Positions 7,443-17,130 are shown, numbered from the stretch's first letter. The stretch is DNA of 39,041 nucleotides from Stratiformator vulcanicus (GCF_007744515.1 NZ_CP036268.1:464091-503131), one strand, 5' to 3'. Notes: generated by a model not told the origin, from the letters alone. Made by a program: numbers and translations.

Positions 7443-9133
7443 ACTATTTCAAATCGTTTTCGCAAAGTAGCGACGCACGGCAAGCTGTTGCGAGGGTTGC
7501 GCAAGACGAAGGTCACTCCGCCGCAATCGAATTTTTTCTCGATAAGGCTGCTTACGGTGTCACGGACTCGTTCAGCTTGCAGGACAAGATTCGCTCCTTT
7601 GAATCAGGGGTCGCGACTGCAGCGTTCAAAATGCTGATCTCCGAGTGCCGGCTGCCGGGTGATCCTTGTCGCGGCCTATCGAGTGAAATTTGGATTCGAT
7701 TCGCCAACAGTAACGAAGATTCAATAAGAGCGTTCTACTCGTCGCTCTGGCGTGCACTTCCCGAATCTTGGCGCGAGGATCAGCTTCCATACCTAAGCTC
7801 GCATGACGGCTCATTAGATGACCTCGCCGGACTCGTGGAACGCTTCGACCATGAACCGCATGTGATGCAAGCGGTTTGGTTCCCGACTGCGGAAATCGAC
7901 GAAGGCAACCCTACTGAAACAGTATTTCTTTTCCGAGTCGTCGTTTCTTTCCGTGAGAACACGTCGGTTGCGGGGCAAGACAAGAGGGATGAGGTACTCC
8001 CTCGAATCATTCAAAGGCCGAGATCTCGCTATTGCGTCGAAGCGATGACGCTGGCCACGGTCGAAAAAGGTCTCGCGACTATGCTGCAGAACTCCGATCT
8101 CAAGCTTCCGGATGGCAGTCTAATCGAGATCGACCTTCAGCACCGACCTCTCCAGAACGAGGGAGAGGCGTCGCCAGCTCCGAAGACCAATCAAATCACC
8201 GGGCGTTCCCTGACACTTGCGGTATGCATCGCGACTTGGGCGTCGTTAGTCCAGCGTGAGTTGCAACCCATTTTAGCGTCGGCCTCTATGGTGGGGCCCA
8301 GACTTCGAGGCGTTGAATACATACTCCAGAAGTCGAAAGCGCTCAACGATACCTACTTCAAGTATTTCCTTGTCGAAGAGGCGAACTATTCGGAAGTCGT
8401 CGGTCCAGCTTGGAAAGAGCGATGCATTCCGGTCAAAGGGATTCCGGATCAAAGGTTCTGGAACAATTATGGCTCAACGATTTTGACAGACGGCTTCGAT
8501 TTATGGAGGACCTTGCTGCTTGACTCCACCACAAGCTCCCACGGCGATGACTCTACCGGTTTGGCAACAAGCAATCCGAGCGAGCCGATCAGCGCGATCA
8601 TCAAGTCTGCGTTGGAAACGATCGCGGATGCTTGCGATAGTGAGACTACCGACGATGATGATAAATCCGTGAATTGGCCAGCGGATGAGCACACCACCAT
8701 GATCGCCGTTCCTTTCGGCGATGATCCGTCGAAGATTGCTTGCAAGTTGACAATTCAGTTGACCCGATTGCTACAACAGTTTCCGGCTGAGCAAGGATTA
8801 CCTCGAACTGCGGTGCCCTTGTATCTCGGCAGCGTCCCATCTTCGGACGCGGCTTCGAAACTGACTTCCTGTATCGTCGAAGGGGCGAACACCGTCCGGC
8901 AATTTTTGAACCATTCGCTTGACGCCCAGCCGCCATTCACAGAATTCGTGCTTCAAAACCGCCTACGTCAACAAACGTGGCTAGACACAATTTTCGTCTG
9001 CTTTGAGCCGGACGTTTTCAAAGCGGAACCTGGCAGTCAATCTGCAATTTGGTTACAGATGATTCGCGATCTCAATGCGGCTCATCTGGTCTTAATATCC
9101 AACAGCATCCATTCCGCAGCCTGCCTTAAGTAA
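7439..9133 (+). CDS. Unknown protein (564 aa), second gene of a coupled pair
   Basis: It starts inside the stop of the preceding gene (ATGA overlap), with a purine-rich GGTGACGAAGG just upstream. I do not recognise the family. The protein is soluble-looking and rich in Trp and acidic residues. It has an acidic low-complexity stretch near residues 400-412 (ETTDDDDKSVNW) that looks like a linker between an N-terminal region of about 390 residues and a C-terminal region of about 150. The C-terminal region runs ... WLDTIFVCFEPDVF ... AHLVLISNSIHSAACL, an alternating strand/helix pattern that could be a Rossmann-like or effector-associated fold, but no catalytic motif stands out. No terminator is seen downstream. 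Confidence 0.6.
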   Translation: MNYFKSFSQSSDARQAVARVAQDEGHSAAIEFFLDKAAYGVTDSFSLQDKIRSFESGVATAAFKMLISECRLPGDPCRGLSSEIWIRFANSNEDSIRAFYSSLWRALPESWREDQLPYLSSHDGSLDDLAGLVERFDHEPHVMQAVWFPTAEIDEGNPTETVFLFRVVVSFRENTSVAGQDKRDEVLPRIIQRPRSRYCVEAMTLATVEKGLATMLQNSDLKLPDGSLIEIDLQHRPLQNEGEASPAPKTNQITGRSLTLAVCIATWASLVQRELQPILASASMVGPRLRGVEYILQKSKALNDTYFKYFLVEEANYSEVVGPAWKERCIPVKGIPDQRFWNNYGSTILTDGFDLWRTLLLDSTTSSHGDDSTGLATSNPSEPISAIIKSALETIADACDSETTDDDDKSVNWPADEHTTMIAVPFGDDPSKIACKLTIQLTRLLQQFPAEQGLPRTAVPLYLGSVPSSDAASKLTSCIVEGANTVRQFLNHSLDAQPPFTEFVLQNRLRQQTWLDTIFVCFEPDVFKAEPGSQSAIWLQMIRDLNAAHLVLISNSIHSAACLK

Positions 9134-9325
9134 TGTCGCATCAGTGCAGCGTGTGTGCATAAAACGGTCGATTGAGGCGGGTACTTCGACTAGATATGGA
9201 CCGCCCCCATTCTGAGTCATAGCTCGCACTTCGCTCAAACCGAGGCGGTCAAGTCGTTTTCCGCCTTAAAATTGGGAGCGACGGAGCCGCCTTCGAGGTC
9301 GAAAAACAGGGGCGCTGTAATAAAG

Positions 9326-9889
9326 ATGTCCAAATTGTGTGAAAGGACACTTTATTTCGATATTGACGGAGTGAAACTCTGGAAAGACGATGAAGTTAAG
9401 CCCGCCCTCACAGGCGAAATTCTCCACCGTGAACTTGACCGCAAGAGGTTTACTCGCCTCGAATGCGTGAGTGGCCACTCGGGCCAACTGTTTCTCAATT
9501 CATTGCAGCGTCCCGGCAAATTTGATTTAGACATTGTCAAAACAAAACTCGCCGACTTACTTGAACCCGCTTTTCCCGACCGGGACGGGTTTATCAAACG
9601 ACTTGTCCCGTAGTCCAATACAGACAACCACGTGCGGGAAATCGATTTTTCGGCAGATTGGTTCTACGCAGACGACTTCGCCGAACAATTCTGGCTCAGG
9701 GAATATCCGATCGAGACGCTGCAAGAGTCTTTACACCCGACAACTTTTGCAGAGTCCGATCTGAAGTCGCAGCTTGGACTTTTGCCGAAAAATCTGCCGA
9801 AGCCAGCCGACGATGATCGTCGCGTCTTTCTTACCGATCCGAATGATGACGGGAGGGAATTACTCAGATGTATTCGGTCGCTCGGATGA
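9326..9889 (+). pseudogene. HAD-like hydrolase gene interrupted by one in-frame stop
   Basis: From an ATG at 9326 the frame encodes LYFDIDGVKL near the N-terminus, the hydrophobic-DxDG motif I of HAD-superfamily hydrolases. It reaches a TAG at 9611-9613 after 95 residues. In the same frame it continues directly with SADWFYADDFAEQFW, containing an ADD that suits HAD motif IV, and ends with DPNDDGRELLRCIRSLG at 9889. Read-through would give about 187 residues, a plausible size for a small HAD protein. The clean continuation in one frame points to a single nonsense mutation rather than two genes. Function or substrate cannot be told. An upstream in-frame start at 9272 is less likely. Confidence 0.55.
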
Positions 9890-10177
9890 CTTGAGCGTTT
9901 GGCATCAACCAGGTTAGCGCCGGCAATTAACTATGAACTGCTCCCTCACCTTTGAACTTGCGTAGCGACCTATGGAGTCCATTTTTTTATGACGGCCGAC
10001 ATAACGCGCGACTGAGAAGGTTTCACCGGCGTCCTATGCAAGTATCTCCTCACACCGTCGCATCATGCCATACACGCTGACGACTGAGTCACAACATCAC
10101 GCAATCATCGTATCACCCAAGACTTAGAACGACTGAATCTGTACCAAGAGTAATCACGGTCGTGTTAACAAGATATA

Positions 10178-13100
10178 TCACAAACACCAGTTTGACCGTA
10201 CGCCTTCGGCTCTTAAAACAACAATCCCCCCTCCCGAGGTCTCTACCGCGAACCACCCGGATGTAGAAAACGCGACACCTCTAGGATGTTCAGGAACAAA
10301 TACTTCGTCGATTACAACAGCGGAATGATTGCAGATCGTCAATCGTCCACTTTCCTTCAACACTCCGAATAGACAGTCTCCCACTTTGGCGATATCAACA
10401 ACTCGGTCTTCATCCTCCGCGAGTATTACTTCGCCCGTCCCCGTTGATTGGATCAAGTGTGCTTGTCCAGTCTTGTCGCGAGCTATAATGACCTTCGTTG
10501 ATCGCAGCACCACAAACTTTTCAAATGCGGGCTGCCCGTGCGAAAGCTTCACTGTACAATCGGACACAATATTCCACTTATAGACAGATCCCCGCGAGGT
10601 CCCGATGACAAGGGTCGACGAATCAAACACCGCGACTGATGTAGGATACTCATCTGATAATTTTAGGCTCGCTCGCTCGCCCCAATCGTATTGTTTCCAG
10701 GCCCGCGGGCGATCTCGCCATCCCCGAATTGCGGGCCGTGGGTCCCACACCTCAATCTTTCCGTCTTGCCCGGCGCTAGCCCATCTTCCGTCTATCAGCG
10801 GCACGATTGAAGAGACGCGGTCATTGTGGGGGCGGAAAGCTGGCCCGGGCGGCATGGCATTACGCTCAAACCTCTTCGATCTAGCAAGGATTGCATCTCC
10901 GGACGTGTCGCTGAACCCCGCGTTCATATCGCGGTGCATCGCTTCGAACTCGTCAATTACAGCAATTTCTCCATACAAATTAGAAGTGATAACAGCGTAC
11001 GGTCCTCCTTCGACAGCATAATCCGCCCCAATCCGGTGCGTTGCATGTTTTTTTACATTTGTAAATATTTCCCATCTTATGAAAATATTTCTCTCACCGT
11101 CGTGCAATATCAATTGCGTTGGGCCGGCAAAGCCGATCATGGTTAAATCTTCACAACTGTAGTCGCCATCTGCGTTGCAGTAATCCCGCTCTAGTTGTAT
11201 TCCTTCATTCGTCGTCCATAGCGACAGCGTTTTGTCTTCACCTGCCGACACCAGCGAACCGTCGCTATTGCATGCCAAGCAAGTGACCCCGCCCCTGTGC
11301 GCTTTAATTCTCTTTGGCGGTCCGTATAGATCGGTGAATTGAAGAAGGTTCCCTTTGTCGTCGCCAACGAACAGACCAACATGCGTCAACAACATGCAGT
11401 TTAAAGTGTGTTTTGTCTCAAACACTTTCCTGACTTCCGATATGCCAATATCCCACGCGAGAAGAGTGCTATAGGGTCCTAAAATCATTACCGCTTCTGC
11501 CGGATTGTCAATATCCGGGAAGAAAACGTGAGATGCCAAAAGTAAAATTGCATTCTCGCCAAGGCATTGCAACTCTTTAAATATCCATTTGTGGCCCTCA
11601 AATTGTTGGCCTCCGTAGTTCAATGACTTTTCTATATAAATCCCTGCCTTTGGGTTCCATTCGATAATGTTGCCTGACTGCATCATCAAGAGAACCCAAC
11701 CGCTATCCGCAAGAAAGAGGTTTATAGAATCCTTAAAGTTAGAGAAATCATCAGCCTCCTCTTCGATCGTTATGCAATCAATCATAACTCGTTCCTCAAA
11801 ATTGTAGGCGACGACCTGCCTGTCGGTAGTAAGCGCGCAGATATATGGGAAATGCACTTTGAGGGTCTCTACTGGTGAGCAGCAAGAGAAGAGCGACTCT
11901 GGTCGAGATGCAGGCAACTCCACATAGAGAACTTCTTCTCCGGTGCATATGGCGAGACCATCTTCGATTCGAGCTGCAGCGGTTATAGTCTTTTCTGTTT
12001 GATATAAGATGCGTATTTCGTTTTCTCGCAGATCCCAGTGAACAATCTGCGTACATGTTATTGCGAATACTTCTTCATCTTGTGTAATAAAGAAAACATC
12101 TTGGAATCTGAGAGAATATTGATTGCATTTGATCAGTGTCCCGTCCAGTACATTCCAAGAAATGAGTTGGGAGCGTGAGTCCAGAGCGATTACCCTATTT
12201 GAACTCGAAAGACGTATTGATTTGCAAGTGGTGCCGGAAAGCGAAATTGTGTAGGGGATGCCACTACGCATCGTGTTTATTTCAGCAAGCCAAGGCCATT
12301 GCGCGTCACCATGGAGGGCCGAGAAGATGCGTTTGACACGGTCCACGGCTTCGGACAGCGAATCAAGCTCATTCTTTTTTAGCGTAAAGAAGTTATAGAC
12401 CTCCTGTATCAGTGTGGCCGGGTGCATATACACAAAAGGTCCGTGCCAGCGGATGGCTTGTAACATTGCCGTGAGGACTTCGTGCTGGGATCCCGATCCC
12501 TCAAGCAAGCGCATTACAAGACGGGGGAGCCCGTCTTTCGGCGGTGAAGCCACCAGCCGTTCCGCGAGATCGATGAGAATTTCGTCCGCTAGCGTTCCGC
12601 CGAGGAACTCGGCCGGAAGCATCCACTGTCGCGGTGTGGTTCGGATTCGCCGCACGACCTGCTCGGCCCACTCTTTTGGAAGTTCTGGCAATGCACCACG
12701 CCCCGGTCGGCGGGAATAACGCAGTGTGAGCGCGGCGAAGTAGTACAATAGCGAGTCGTGCAGGAAGCCGACGCCGTTCCCGTCCTTGCGGAGCAGTGAG
12801 AACTCCAAGAGCGTGTCCTGCTCGGACTCACTGAACTCTTCAGTGAAGTACGACCCCTGATGCCAACATTCGTCCTCCGGCCACCAGCGGGTGCGCAGGT
12901 GTAGTGGATCCTCAAGCAGGCAGATCGCCGTTTCGAGACTGTCGAGTCGCGTGCTTTCCTCGTTCGGCAGAATTGCCAGTGCCAGCCGGCACAGCGCGGT
13001 TCGCACCAGCGCTGGAGCACGACGTCCCGCCAACCTCGTCGGCAGTTGTCTGCCGTATGTATTAATGTCGCGTATAATGTGCTGATCGACGACGGCGTCA

Positions 13101-14281
13101 TAGAGATCGAACAACGAGTCGATCTGCTCCAGACGCTCTCCCTCCAATGACGCCACGAAGTGAGTCAAAAGCGGGGTCGAGATCAGGCTCTCCTGCTTGG
13201 CGTGTCGCCGGATGAACTCTCCCAGTTTTCGGCACTCGGACTCCACGTCGTCTTGTAAGACCGGCAAGCCAAGTTTCTTTCGCAGATACTGCTCATAGCC
13301 GCGAAAGTTTCGCAGGTAGTCCTCCGCGTTCTGCGGGTGGATCGGTTCGAGATCGAAGGCGACAAATTGCTCATCATCCCAGAGTTCTGTCATCACCGCG
13401 TCGCCGGAGGCGGTCGAGCGATAGGTGACCACCACGCGATGGCCGTACTCCCCGAAGTCCCGCTGGAATAGCCTGATTACTTTTGCGAGTAGCTGGCGTC
13501 TCGTGCTGTCGGCCGAGTTAAGATCGACGAACAAGAGCAATTTTGGCCCGCCGGCCGTCGTCAGCCATCGCTTCAGTCGCCAGCGGATCAGTTCCTTCTG
13601 CTCCGTGCTCCAACCGGACGTTTGATCCTTGCCCCGGCCAGAGGTTTGGGCGATCAACTCCAGAATCCAGTCACCGTTGTTAATCCTTTCCAGCGTGTCG
13701 TCGATGACGTTGTGCCATTTTCGGTCGCCGCCCGAGTTGCAGCTTTCGACTAATTGGTCGAGACGAGACAGCTTAGCTCCGACTTCGGCCCAGCAGGGTA
13801 GGTAGCCGGCCAACTCGGGCAGTTGGCCGACGCGCTCGCTGCGGACACCGAGCTGTTCGGGTATCGGGAAGCAGTCGAAGAACGCCCGCCGACACGCAAC
13901 CGTCTTACCTGCTCCCGAGCGAGACAGTAGTAAGACTCCATGCGTGTCGCCCGTCTCACCCAGGTGCCGCAGCATCGCCGAGAGCGTGGGATTGACGCGT
14001 TCGGCATGCGGCTTCGCGTCTTTCAGAAGCTGCTCCGCGCCGGCGTCGCTCCTCTCAGCCCGAAGCGGCAGCGGCAGATAGAGCTGCTCGCCGGGAAGGT
14101 CATTGTAGAAATACGCCCATGGCGAGAGCAGGCGTCGACCCTCGGCGGAATCGGCTTCCGGCCCCAACCTTCTTCTTAGTTCCGCCAGACCCAACAGGTC
14201 ATCCGTCTTCGACAGCACCTTGGGTACGTGATGCCTCAGAAAGGTCAGTTGACTCGCTATCGGCGCACTTGGCTCTGGCAA
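10178..14281 (-). CDS. Giant STAND-type NTPase with C-terminal WD40 repeats (1367 aa)
   Basis: Residues 116-127 (VLLLSRSGAGKT) form a Walker A loop and LLLFVDLNSAD near residue 245 a Walker B strand, giving a NACHT/STAND-like ATPase. A helical region follows (about 330-690). From about residue 700 the protein is beta-propeller-like. The clearest WD repeats are CLACNSDGSLVSAGEDKTLS near 1000 and DGRWASAGQDGKIEVWD near 1160. STAND proteins are ATP-driven switches that assemble on ligand binding; in bacteria many act in antiviral or stress responses, with the repeat region as sensor. The N-terminal 110 residues, where an effector would sit, match nothing I know. The start is a TTG at 14281 because a TGA lies in frame just upstream and the first ATG (residue 103) would cut into the domain; GAGG lies 10 bases before it. 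No terminator is obvious. Confidence 0.8.
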   Translation of the reverse strand: MPEPSAPIASQLTFLRHHVPKVLSKTDDLLGLAELRRRLGPEADSAEGRRLLSPWAYFYNDLPGEQLYLPLPLRAERSDAGAEQLLKDAKPHAERVNPTLSAMLRHLGETGDTHGVLLLSRSGAGKTVACRRAFFDCFPIPEQLGVRSERVGQLPELAGYLPCWAEVGAKLSRLDQLVESCNSGGDRKWHNVIDDTLERINNGDWILELIAQTSGRGKDQTSGWSTEQKELIRWRLKRWLTTAGGPKLLLFVDLNSADSTRRQLLAKVIRLFQRDFGEYGHRVVVTYRSTASGDAVMTELWDDEQFVAFDLEPIHPQNAEDYLRNFRGYEQYLRKKLGLPVLQDDVESECRKLGEFIRRHAKQESLISTPLLTHFVASLEGERLEQIDSLFDLYDAVVDQHIIRDINTYGRQLPTRLAGRRAPALVRTALCRLALAILPNEESTRLDSLETAICLLEDPLHLRTRWWPEDECWHQGSYFTEEFSESEQDTLLEFSLLRKDGNGVGFLHDSLLYYFAALTLRYSRRPGRGALPELPKEWAEQVVRRIRTTPRQWMLPAEFLGGTLADEILIDLAERLVASPPKDGLPRLVMRLLEGSGSQHEVLTAMLQAIRWHGPFVYMHPATLIQEVYNFFTLKKNELDSLSEAVDRVKRIFSALHGDAQWPWLAEINTMRSGIPYTISLSGTTCKSIRLSSSNRVIALDSRSQLISWNVLDGTLIKCNQYSLRFQDVFFITQDEEVFAITCTQIVHWDLRENEIRILYQTEKTITAAARIEDGLAICTGEEVLYVELPASRPESLFSCCSPVETLKVHFPYICALTTDRQVVAYNFEERVMIDCITIEEEADDFSNFKDSINLFLADSGWVLLMMQSGNIIEWNPKAGIYIEKSLNYGGQQFEGHKWIFKELQCLGENAILLLASHVFFPDIDNPAEAVMILGPYSTLLAWDIGISEVRKVFETKHTLNCMLLTHVGLFVGDDKGNLLQFTDLYGPPKRIKAHRGGVTCLACNSDGSLVSAGEDKTLSLWTTNEGIQLERDYCNADGDYSCEDLTMIGFAGPTQLILHDGERNIFIRWEIFTNVKKHATHRIGADYAVEGGPYAVITSNLYGEIAVIDEFEAMHRDMNAGFSDTSGDAILARSKRFERNAMPPGPAFRPHNDRVSSIVPLIDGRWASAGQDGKIEVWDPRPAIRGWRDRPRAWKQYDWGERASLKLSDEYPTSVAVFDSSTLVIGTSRGSVYKWNIVSDCTVKLSHGQPAFEKFVVLRSTKVIIARDKTGQAHLIQSTGTGEVILAEDEDRVVDIAKVGDCLFGVLKESGRLTICNHSAVVIDEVFVPEHPRGVAFSTSGWFAVETSGGGIVVLRAEGVRSNWCL

Positions 14282-14530
14282 CGATCCGCGTCCTCGAAAA
14301 AAACGTCTGACTCACCCAGCGTCAGGATAACCGCTTCAGCAACCCGAAGCAGCAACGACGTTGGGGATCCAGCCCGTGTGGAAAAACTCTGAGTCCGTGC
14401 AATCGGAACAGTCAATTTTCCGTGTTTCTGTAAATAACACAGATCGCCGGCGGAAAAAATTCATTGAGCCGCTTTCTGTTGTCGGAGGGGCATGCCGAGT
14501 GTCGGCCGCCCTCAACGAATACCCGATGAA
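14282..14530. promoter_or_regulatory. Divergent promoter region between the STAND gene and the secreted-protein cluster
   Basis: Two genes diverge from this 249-base segment, so promoters for both are expected. A run of seven T residues on the minus strand lies just upstream of the STAND ribosome binding site. I could not identify specific sigma-factor boxes. Confidence 0.4.
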
Positions 14531-15061
14531 ATGAGCGAATTGATGCAAGCTAGTCGACTCTTCTTTTTGTCCGCGAGCCTGCTCTGGGGGACCTTCGCAT
14601 CCGCACCGGTCCTCGCCGGCCCTGTCCCGTACGGTCTCCCCGCGCCGGTCCGGCCGCAAAAGCCGCATCCGCTCGATAATCCAAACGTAGAAACTGCCGC
14701 ACCCAGCAAGCCTGCACGACCATTGCGGTTCTTCCTTATCGCCGAAGACGGTGAGCGCGTCATGCAGATGGAAGCCGAATTCCTGCCGGAAGGTGTGCGG
14801 GGACGCATGGTCGCAGAAGATCAACGGCTCAATGCCCAACTACAGCAGCAGGCCGCGGCCTCTCCGAGAAATTCCGACGGTGAGATGCTTTATGCAGAAG
14901 AAGCTCCGGCTCCGCCAGTACAGCGCCGATCGACCCTCCGCCCGGTCGACGGCTATTGGGACGAACGTCCGGTCTACTGCAGGCACGGCCGGCTGCTCGG
15001 TTACGAGAAGGTGTGGATGGAATTCTGCCCGAAATGCGGCAAGTACCACCCGCAGAATTAA
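14531..15061 (+). CDS. Secreted protein with C-terminal cysteine pair (176 aa)
   Basis: The start at 14531 gives a short polar N-terminus followed by LFFLSASLLWGTFASAPVLA, a typical signal peptide with cleavage expected near ALA/G. An ATG four codons further (14543) is equally possible, and the longer frame from 14492 would push the signal inward. The mature protein is proline-rich first (PVPYGLPAPVRPQKPHP), then has a Gln-rich helix. It ends with YCRHGRLLGYEKVWMEFCPKCGKYHP, where a lone Cys-x-x-His and a Cys-x-x-Cys could bind zinc. No family was recognised. It heads a row of small exported proteins on the plus strand. Confidence 0.6.
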   Translation: MSELMQASRLFFLSASLLWGTFASAPVLAGPVPYGLPAPVRPQKPHPLDNPNVETAAPSKPARPLRFFLIAEDGERVMQMEAEFLPEGVRGRMVAEDQRLNAQLQQQAAASPRNSDGEMLYAEEAPAPPVQRRSTLRPVDGYWDERPVYCRHGRLLGYEKVWMEFCPKCGKYHPQN

Positions 15062-15183
15062 GACCAAAATTTCCACGCGTCAAGCTTATTCCTCAAACAC
15101 TGCAGGGCATGTTGCACTGCCAATGGGCTCAAGCGGACGGCCGCGACTTGAGTCTCAATAAAAATGGCCGCGGAGAATTTTTT

Positions 15184-15882
15184 ATGTTTATCTCACCGAA
15201 GATGCTGACCCACGCCATTGCCGCTCCCGTGTTAATGTGGTGCGCCGGAGCCGCTGATGCCGGAAGCAGCTACACCGAGGCCTACGCCGGCCCGGGCAGC
15301 AATGTGATGGTGGCGAATCGCTCTTACGGCAACGCCGATTCCCGGATGTATGCGTCGGCGTCGAACGGCGGAATCGCCAGAGGACAACAGATCGCCATCG
15401 GCCATGGAAATGGACGTGCCAAAGCCTCGATGAACCTGCAGTCGATCGGCGGCCAATCGACCGGCGACAGCTTCGTTGAGGCGGGGCACGGATCCTTCGC
15501 GACGGGTGACACGCGTGTCGGGAGCTTCTACGGCGCCGCCGAAGGATACACTCGCTCCTCCTCGAATTTCGGTGGCCACAGTGCGGTCCGCACTCGGTCC
15601 TACTCGAGGTTCGGCCACACGGACGTTACGGGCTGCGGCAAAGCAATCGGAAACGCCCGCACGACCGTTAATTCGTTTGGGCAAAGTTTCAGTCCACTGA
15701 CGTATTCGTTCGCCAAGGGTACTTCTATTGGCCTCGACGGTGGTTCCGCATTCTGCGAGTCGACGACCCGCTCAATCGGCTTTGGTCATCCAGCGTGGTC
15801 CCAGTCGGTGGGAATCTCCCGGGCCCGCGGCTGGGGAAGTCGGTCGTCCGTCCATTCGACGGATTTCTCGATCGGCTACTAA
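15184..15882 (+). CDS. Secreted Gly/Ser-rich protein (232 aa)
   Basis: The ATG at 15184 has GGAG upstream and a signal peptide starts at once (MFISPKMLTHAIAAPVLMW, cleavage expected after AADA). The mature protein is rich in Gly, Ser, Ala and aromatic residues with repeated short units such as SYGNADSR, GHGNGRAKAS, GHGSFATGD and SIGFGHPAW. This suggests a repetitive beta-sheet or surface-coat protein rather than an enzyme. Two Cys are present in the C-terminal half (GCGKAIG and FCEST). The gene is followed by a strong terminator. I know no family for it. Confidence 0.6.
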   Translation: MFISPKMLTHAIAAPVLMWCAGAADAGSSYTEAYAGPGSNVMVANRSYGNADSRMYASASNGGIARGQQIAIGHGNGRAKASMNLQSIGGQSTGDSFVEAGHGSFATGDTRVGSFYGAAEGYTRSSSNFGGHSAVRTRSYSRFGHTDVTGCGKAIGNARTTVNSFGQSFSPLTYSFAKGTSIGLDGGSAFCESTTRSIGFGHPAWSQSVGISRARGWGSRSSVHSTDFSIGY

Positions 15883-15892
15883 AAACTGAACC

Positions 15893-15932
15893 GAGCGGGT
15901 GGCAGCAGCTGCCACCCGCTCTCTTTCCTTTC
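15893..15932 (+). terminator. Rho-independent terminator
   Basis: GAGCGGGTGGCAG (15893-15905) pairs perfectly with CTGCCACCCGCTC (15909-15921) around a 3-base loop, followed by TCTTTCCTTTC. It ends the transcript of the Gly/Ser-rich protein just before the next gene's ribosome binding site (GGAG). Confidence 0.85.
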
Positions 15933-15948
15933 AACCCGGAGTAAAGTT

Positions 15949-16410
15949 ATGAGCAAGAATTTTGGCTTATTGCTCGGTTGCGTGTTGGCGGTCGTAGCAA
16001 CGACCGGATCAGCGAATGCCCAAGATTTTCGGTCCGCACTCAAAATCGATTCGCGAGGAACTGGTTTTCAGCAGTGGGCGAGCGGCTACGAGGAAATGGA
16101 ACACAAGGTCGAGATGAGTGATCGTAGCGCGGACGCACTCTTCACTGGACGGTCGCCCGGTCGTCATGCCATGAGTGATTCCACCGCTTTTCGCCTGCCT
16201 GATGGGTCGATGTTCATATCGCGATTCGACATGGAAATCGGCCATGAACGGTCGTATTGCGGAGCGGGCTACGTTGCCGGGGCTGACGAGGCGATGGTTG
16301 AAGGCGGCTTTATTCCGACCGGTGGATTCATGAAATTGCAGGGCCGCACCTATTGCCCGGCAATGCCTCGCAATGTGGTCACCCATTCGCGTCTTGACGA
16401 CGTCCGTTAA
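15949..16410 (+). CDS. Secreted protein of unknown function (153 aa)
   Basis: The ATG is preceded by CCGGAGTAAAGTT, a good ribosome binding site. Residues 1-24 (MSKNFGLLLGCVLAVVATTG then SANA/QD) are a signal peptide. The mature part of about 129 residues has two Cys (SYCGAGY and TYCPAM) that could form a disulfide in the periplasm or outside. The sequence MFISRFDMEIGHERSYCGAG has a strand-like pattern, but I cannot name a family. It lies between a terminator and the PDZ protein gene, in the same direction. Confidence 0.6.
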   Translation: MSKNFGLLLGCVLAVVATTGSANAQDFRSALKIDSRGTGFQQWASGYEEMEHKVEMSDRSADALFTGRSPGRHAMSDSTAFRLPDGSMFISRFDMEIGHERSYCGAGYVAGADEAMVEGGFIPTGGFMKLQGRTYCPAMPRNVVTHSRLDDVR

Positions 16411-16467
16411 GGTAGGCCGAGTTCGGTCCACTCTCAATTCACTATACAATGAACAATGGAAATACCC

Positions 16468-17106
16468 ATGAAACCGATCCTGAAAACTGCAAGCATTCTT
16501 TGTGTGTCGACTCTCGCCGCTGCCGTCACACTTGGGGGAGATCGAGGGCCGGCGCGGCAGCAAGACCCCGCGGTCACCGAAGCCCCCCATCTTAGCCCAA
16601 TCGAGCACGCCCTCGGGGCGATGCTGCGAGAAGTCCCGCCTTTGCTCGAGCACCATATGCCGGTGTTAAAGTCCGGGGCCCTTGTGACGGAAATCGCTAC
16701 CGATTCGCTGTTGCGGGAAGAAGGCGTCTGCCGGGGCGATGTCATCATCGCGGCGGATGGTCGGCTGCTCGAAAGTTGTTCCGAGTTCCTGCGGCAGTTC
16801 GAGCAACAGCCCCCGCAAAAGTTGCTCATCGCGCGCGGGACCCGCATCAAGCAAGTCGATCTGGCAATTGGGGCTGGGCCCACAAACCCCCGGACCGTCC
16901 AAGAAGTCGTCGCTATCAACGTGAATATCTCGGAAGGTTCCGTGTCCATCACTGGTACCAACGGCCTTTACCACATCGTCGCGACCTACTCCGGCGAAAA
17001 CGGCCAGTTAATTCGCATCGACGAGCACGGCCCGCATGCCAAGATTCAGGGTCTCGTCAACGCACTCCCGGAGCCGCTTCGTCGCGCTGTTCGCGAACGC
17101 ATGTGA
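16468..17106 (+). CDS. Exported PDZ-domain protein (212 aa)
   Basis: The start at 16468 (MKPILKTASILCVSTLAAAV) has GGAA upstream and gives a clean signal peptide; an ATG four codons earlier is possible. Residues about 70-130 form a PDZ domain: SGALVTEIATDSLLREEGV, then CRGDVIIAADGRLLES, then a helix and KLLIARGTRIKQVDL. This is the 'GALV..v...spA...Gl..GDvIv..nG' pattern seen in HtrA-like proteins. No protease domain is attached, so it is a stand-alone PDZ protein that would bind C-termini or unfolded segments outside the cytoplasm. The last 80 residues are unassigned. A terminator follows directly. Confidence 0.75.
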   Translation: MKPILKTASILCVSTLAAAVTLGGDRGPARQQDPAVTEAPHLSPIEHALGAMLREVPPLLEHHMPVLKSGALVTEIATDSLLREEGVCRGDVIIAADGRLLESCSEFLRQFEQQPPQKLLIARGTRIKQVDLAIGAGPTNPRTVQEVVAINVNISEGSVSITGTNGLYHIVATYSGENGQLIRIDEHGPHAKIQGLVNALPEPLRRAVRERM

Positions 17107-17130
17107 CGGATGGCATCGGCCCAATCGATC

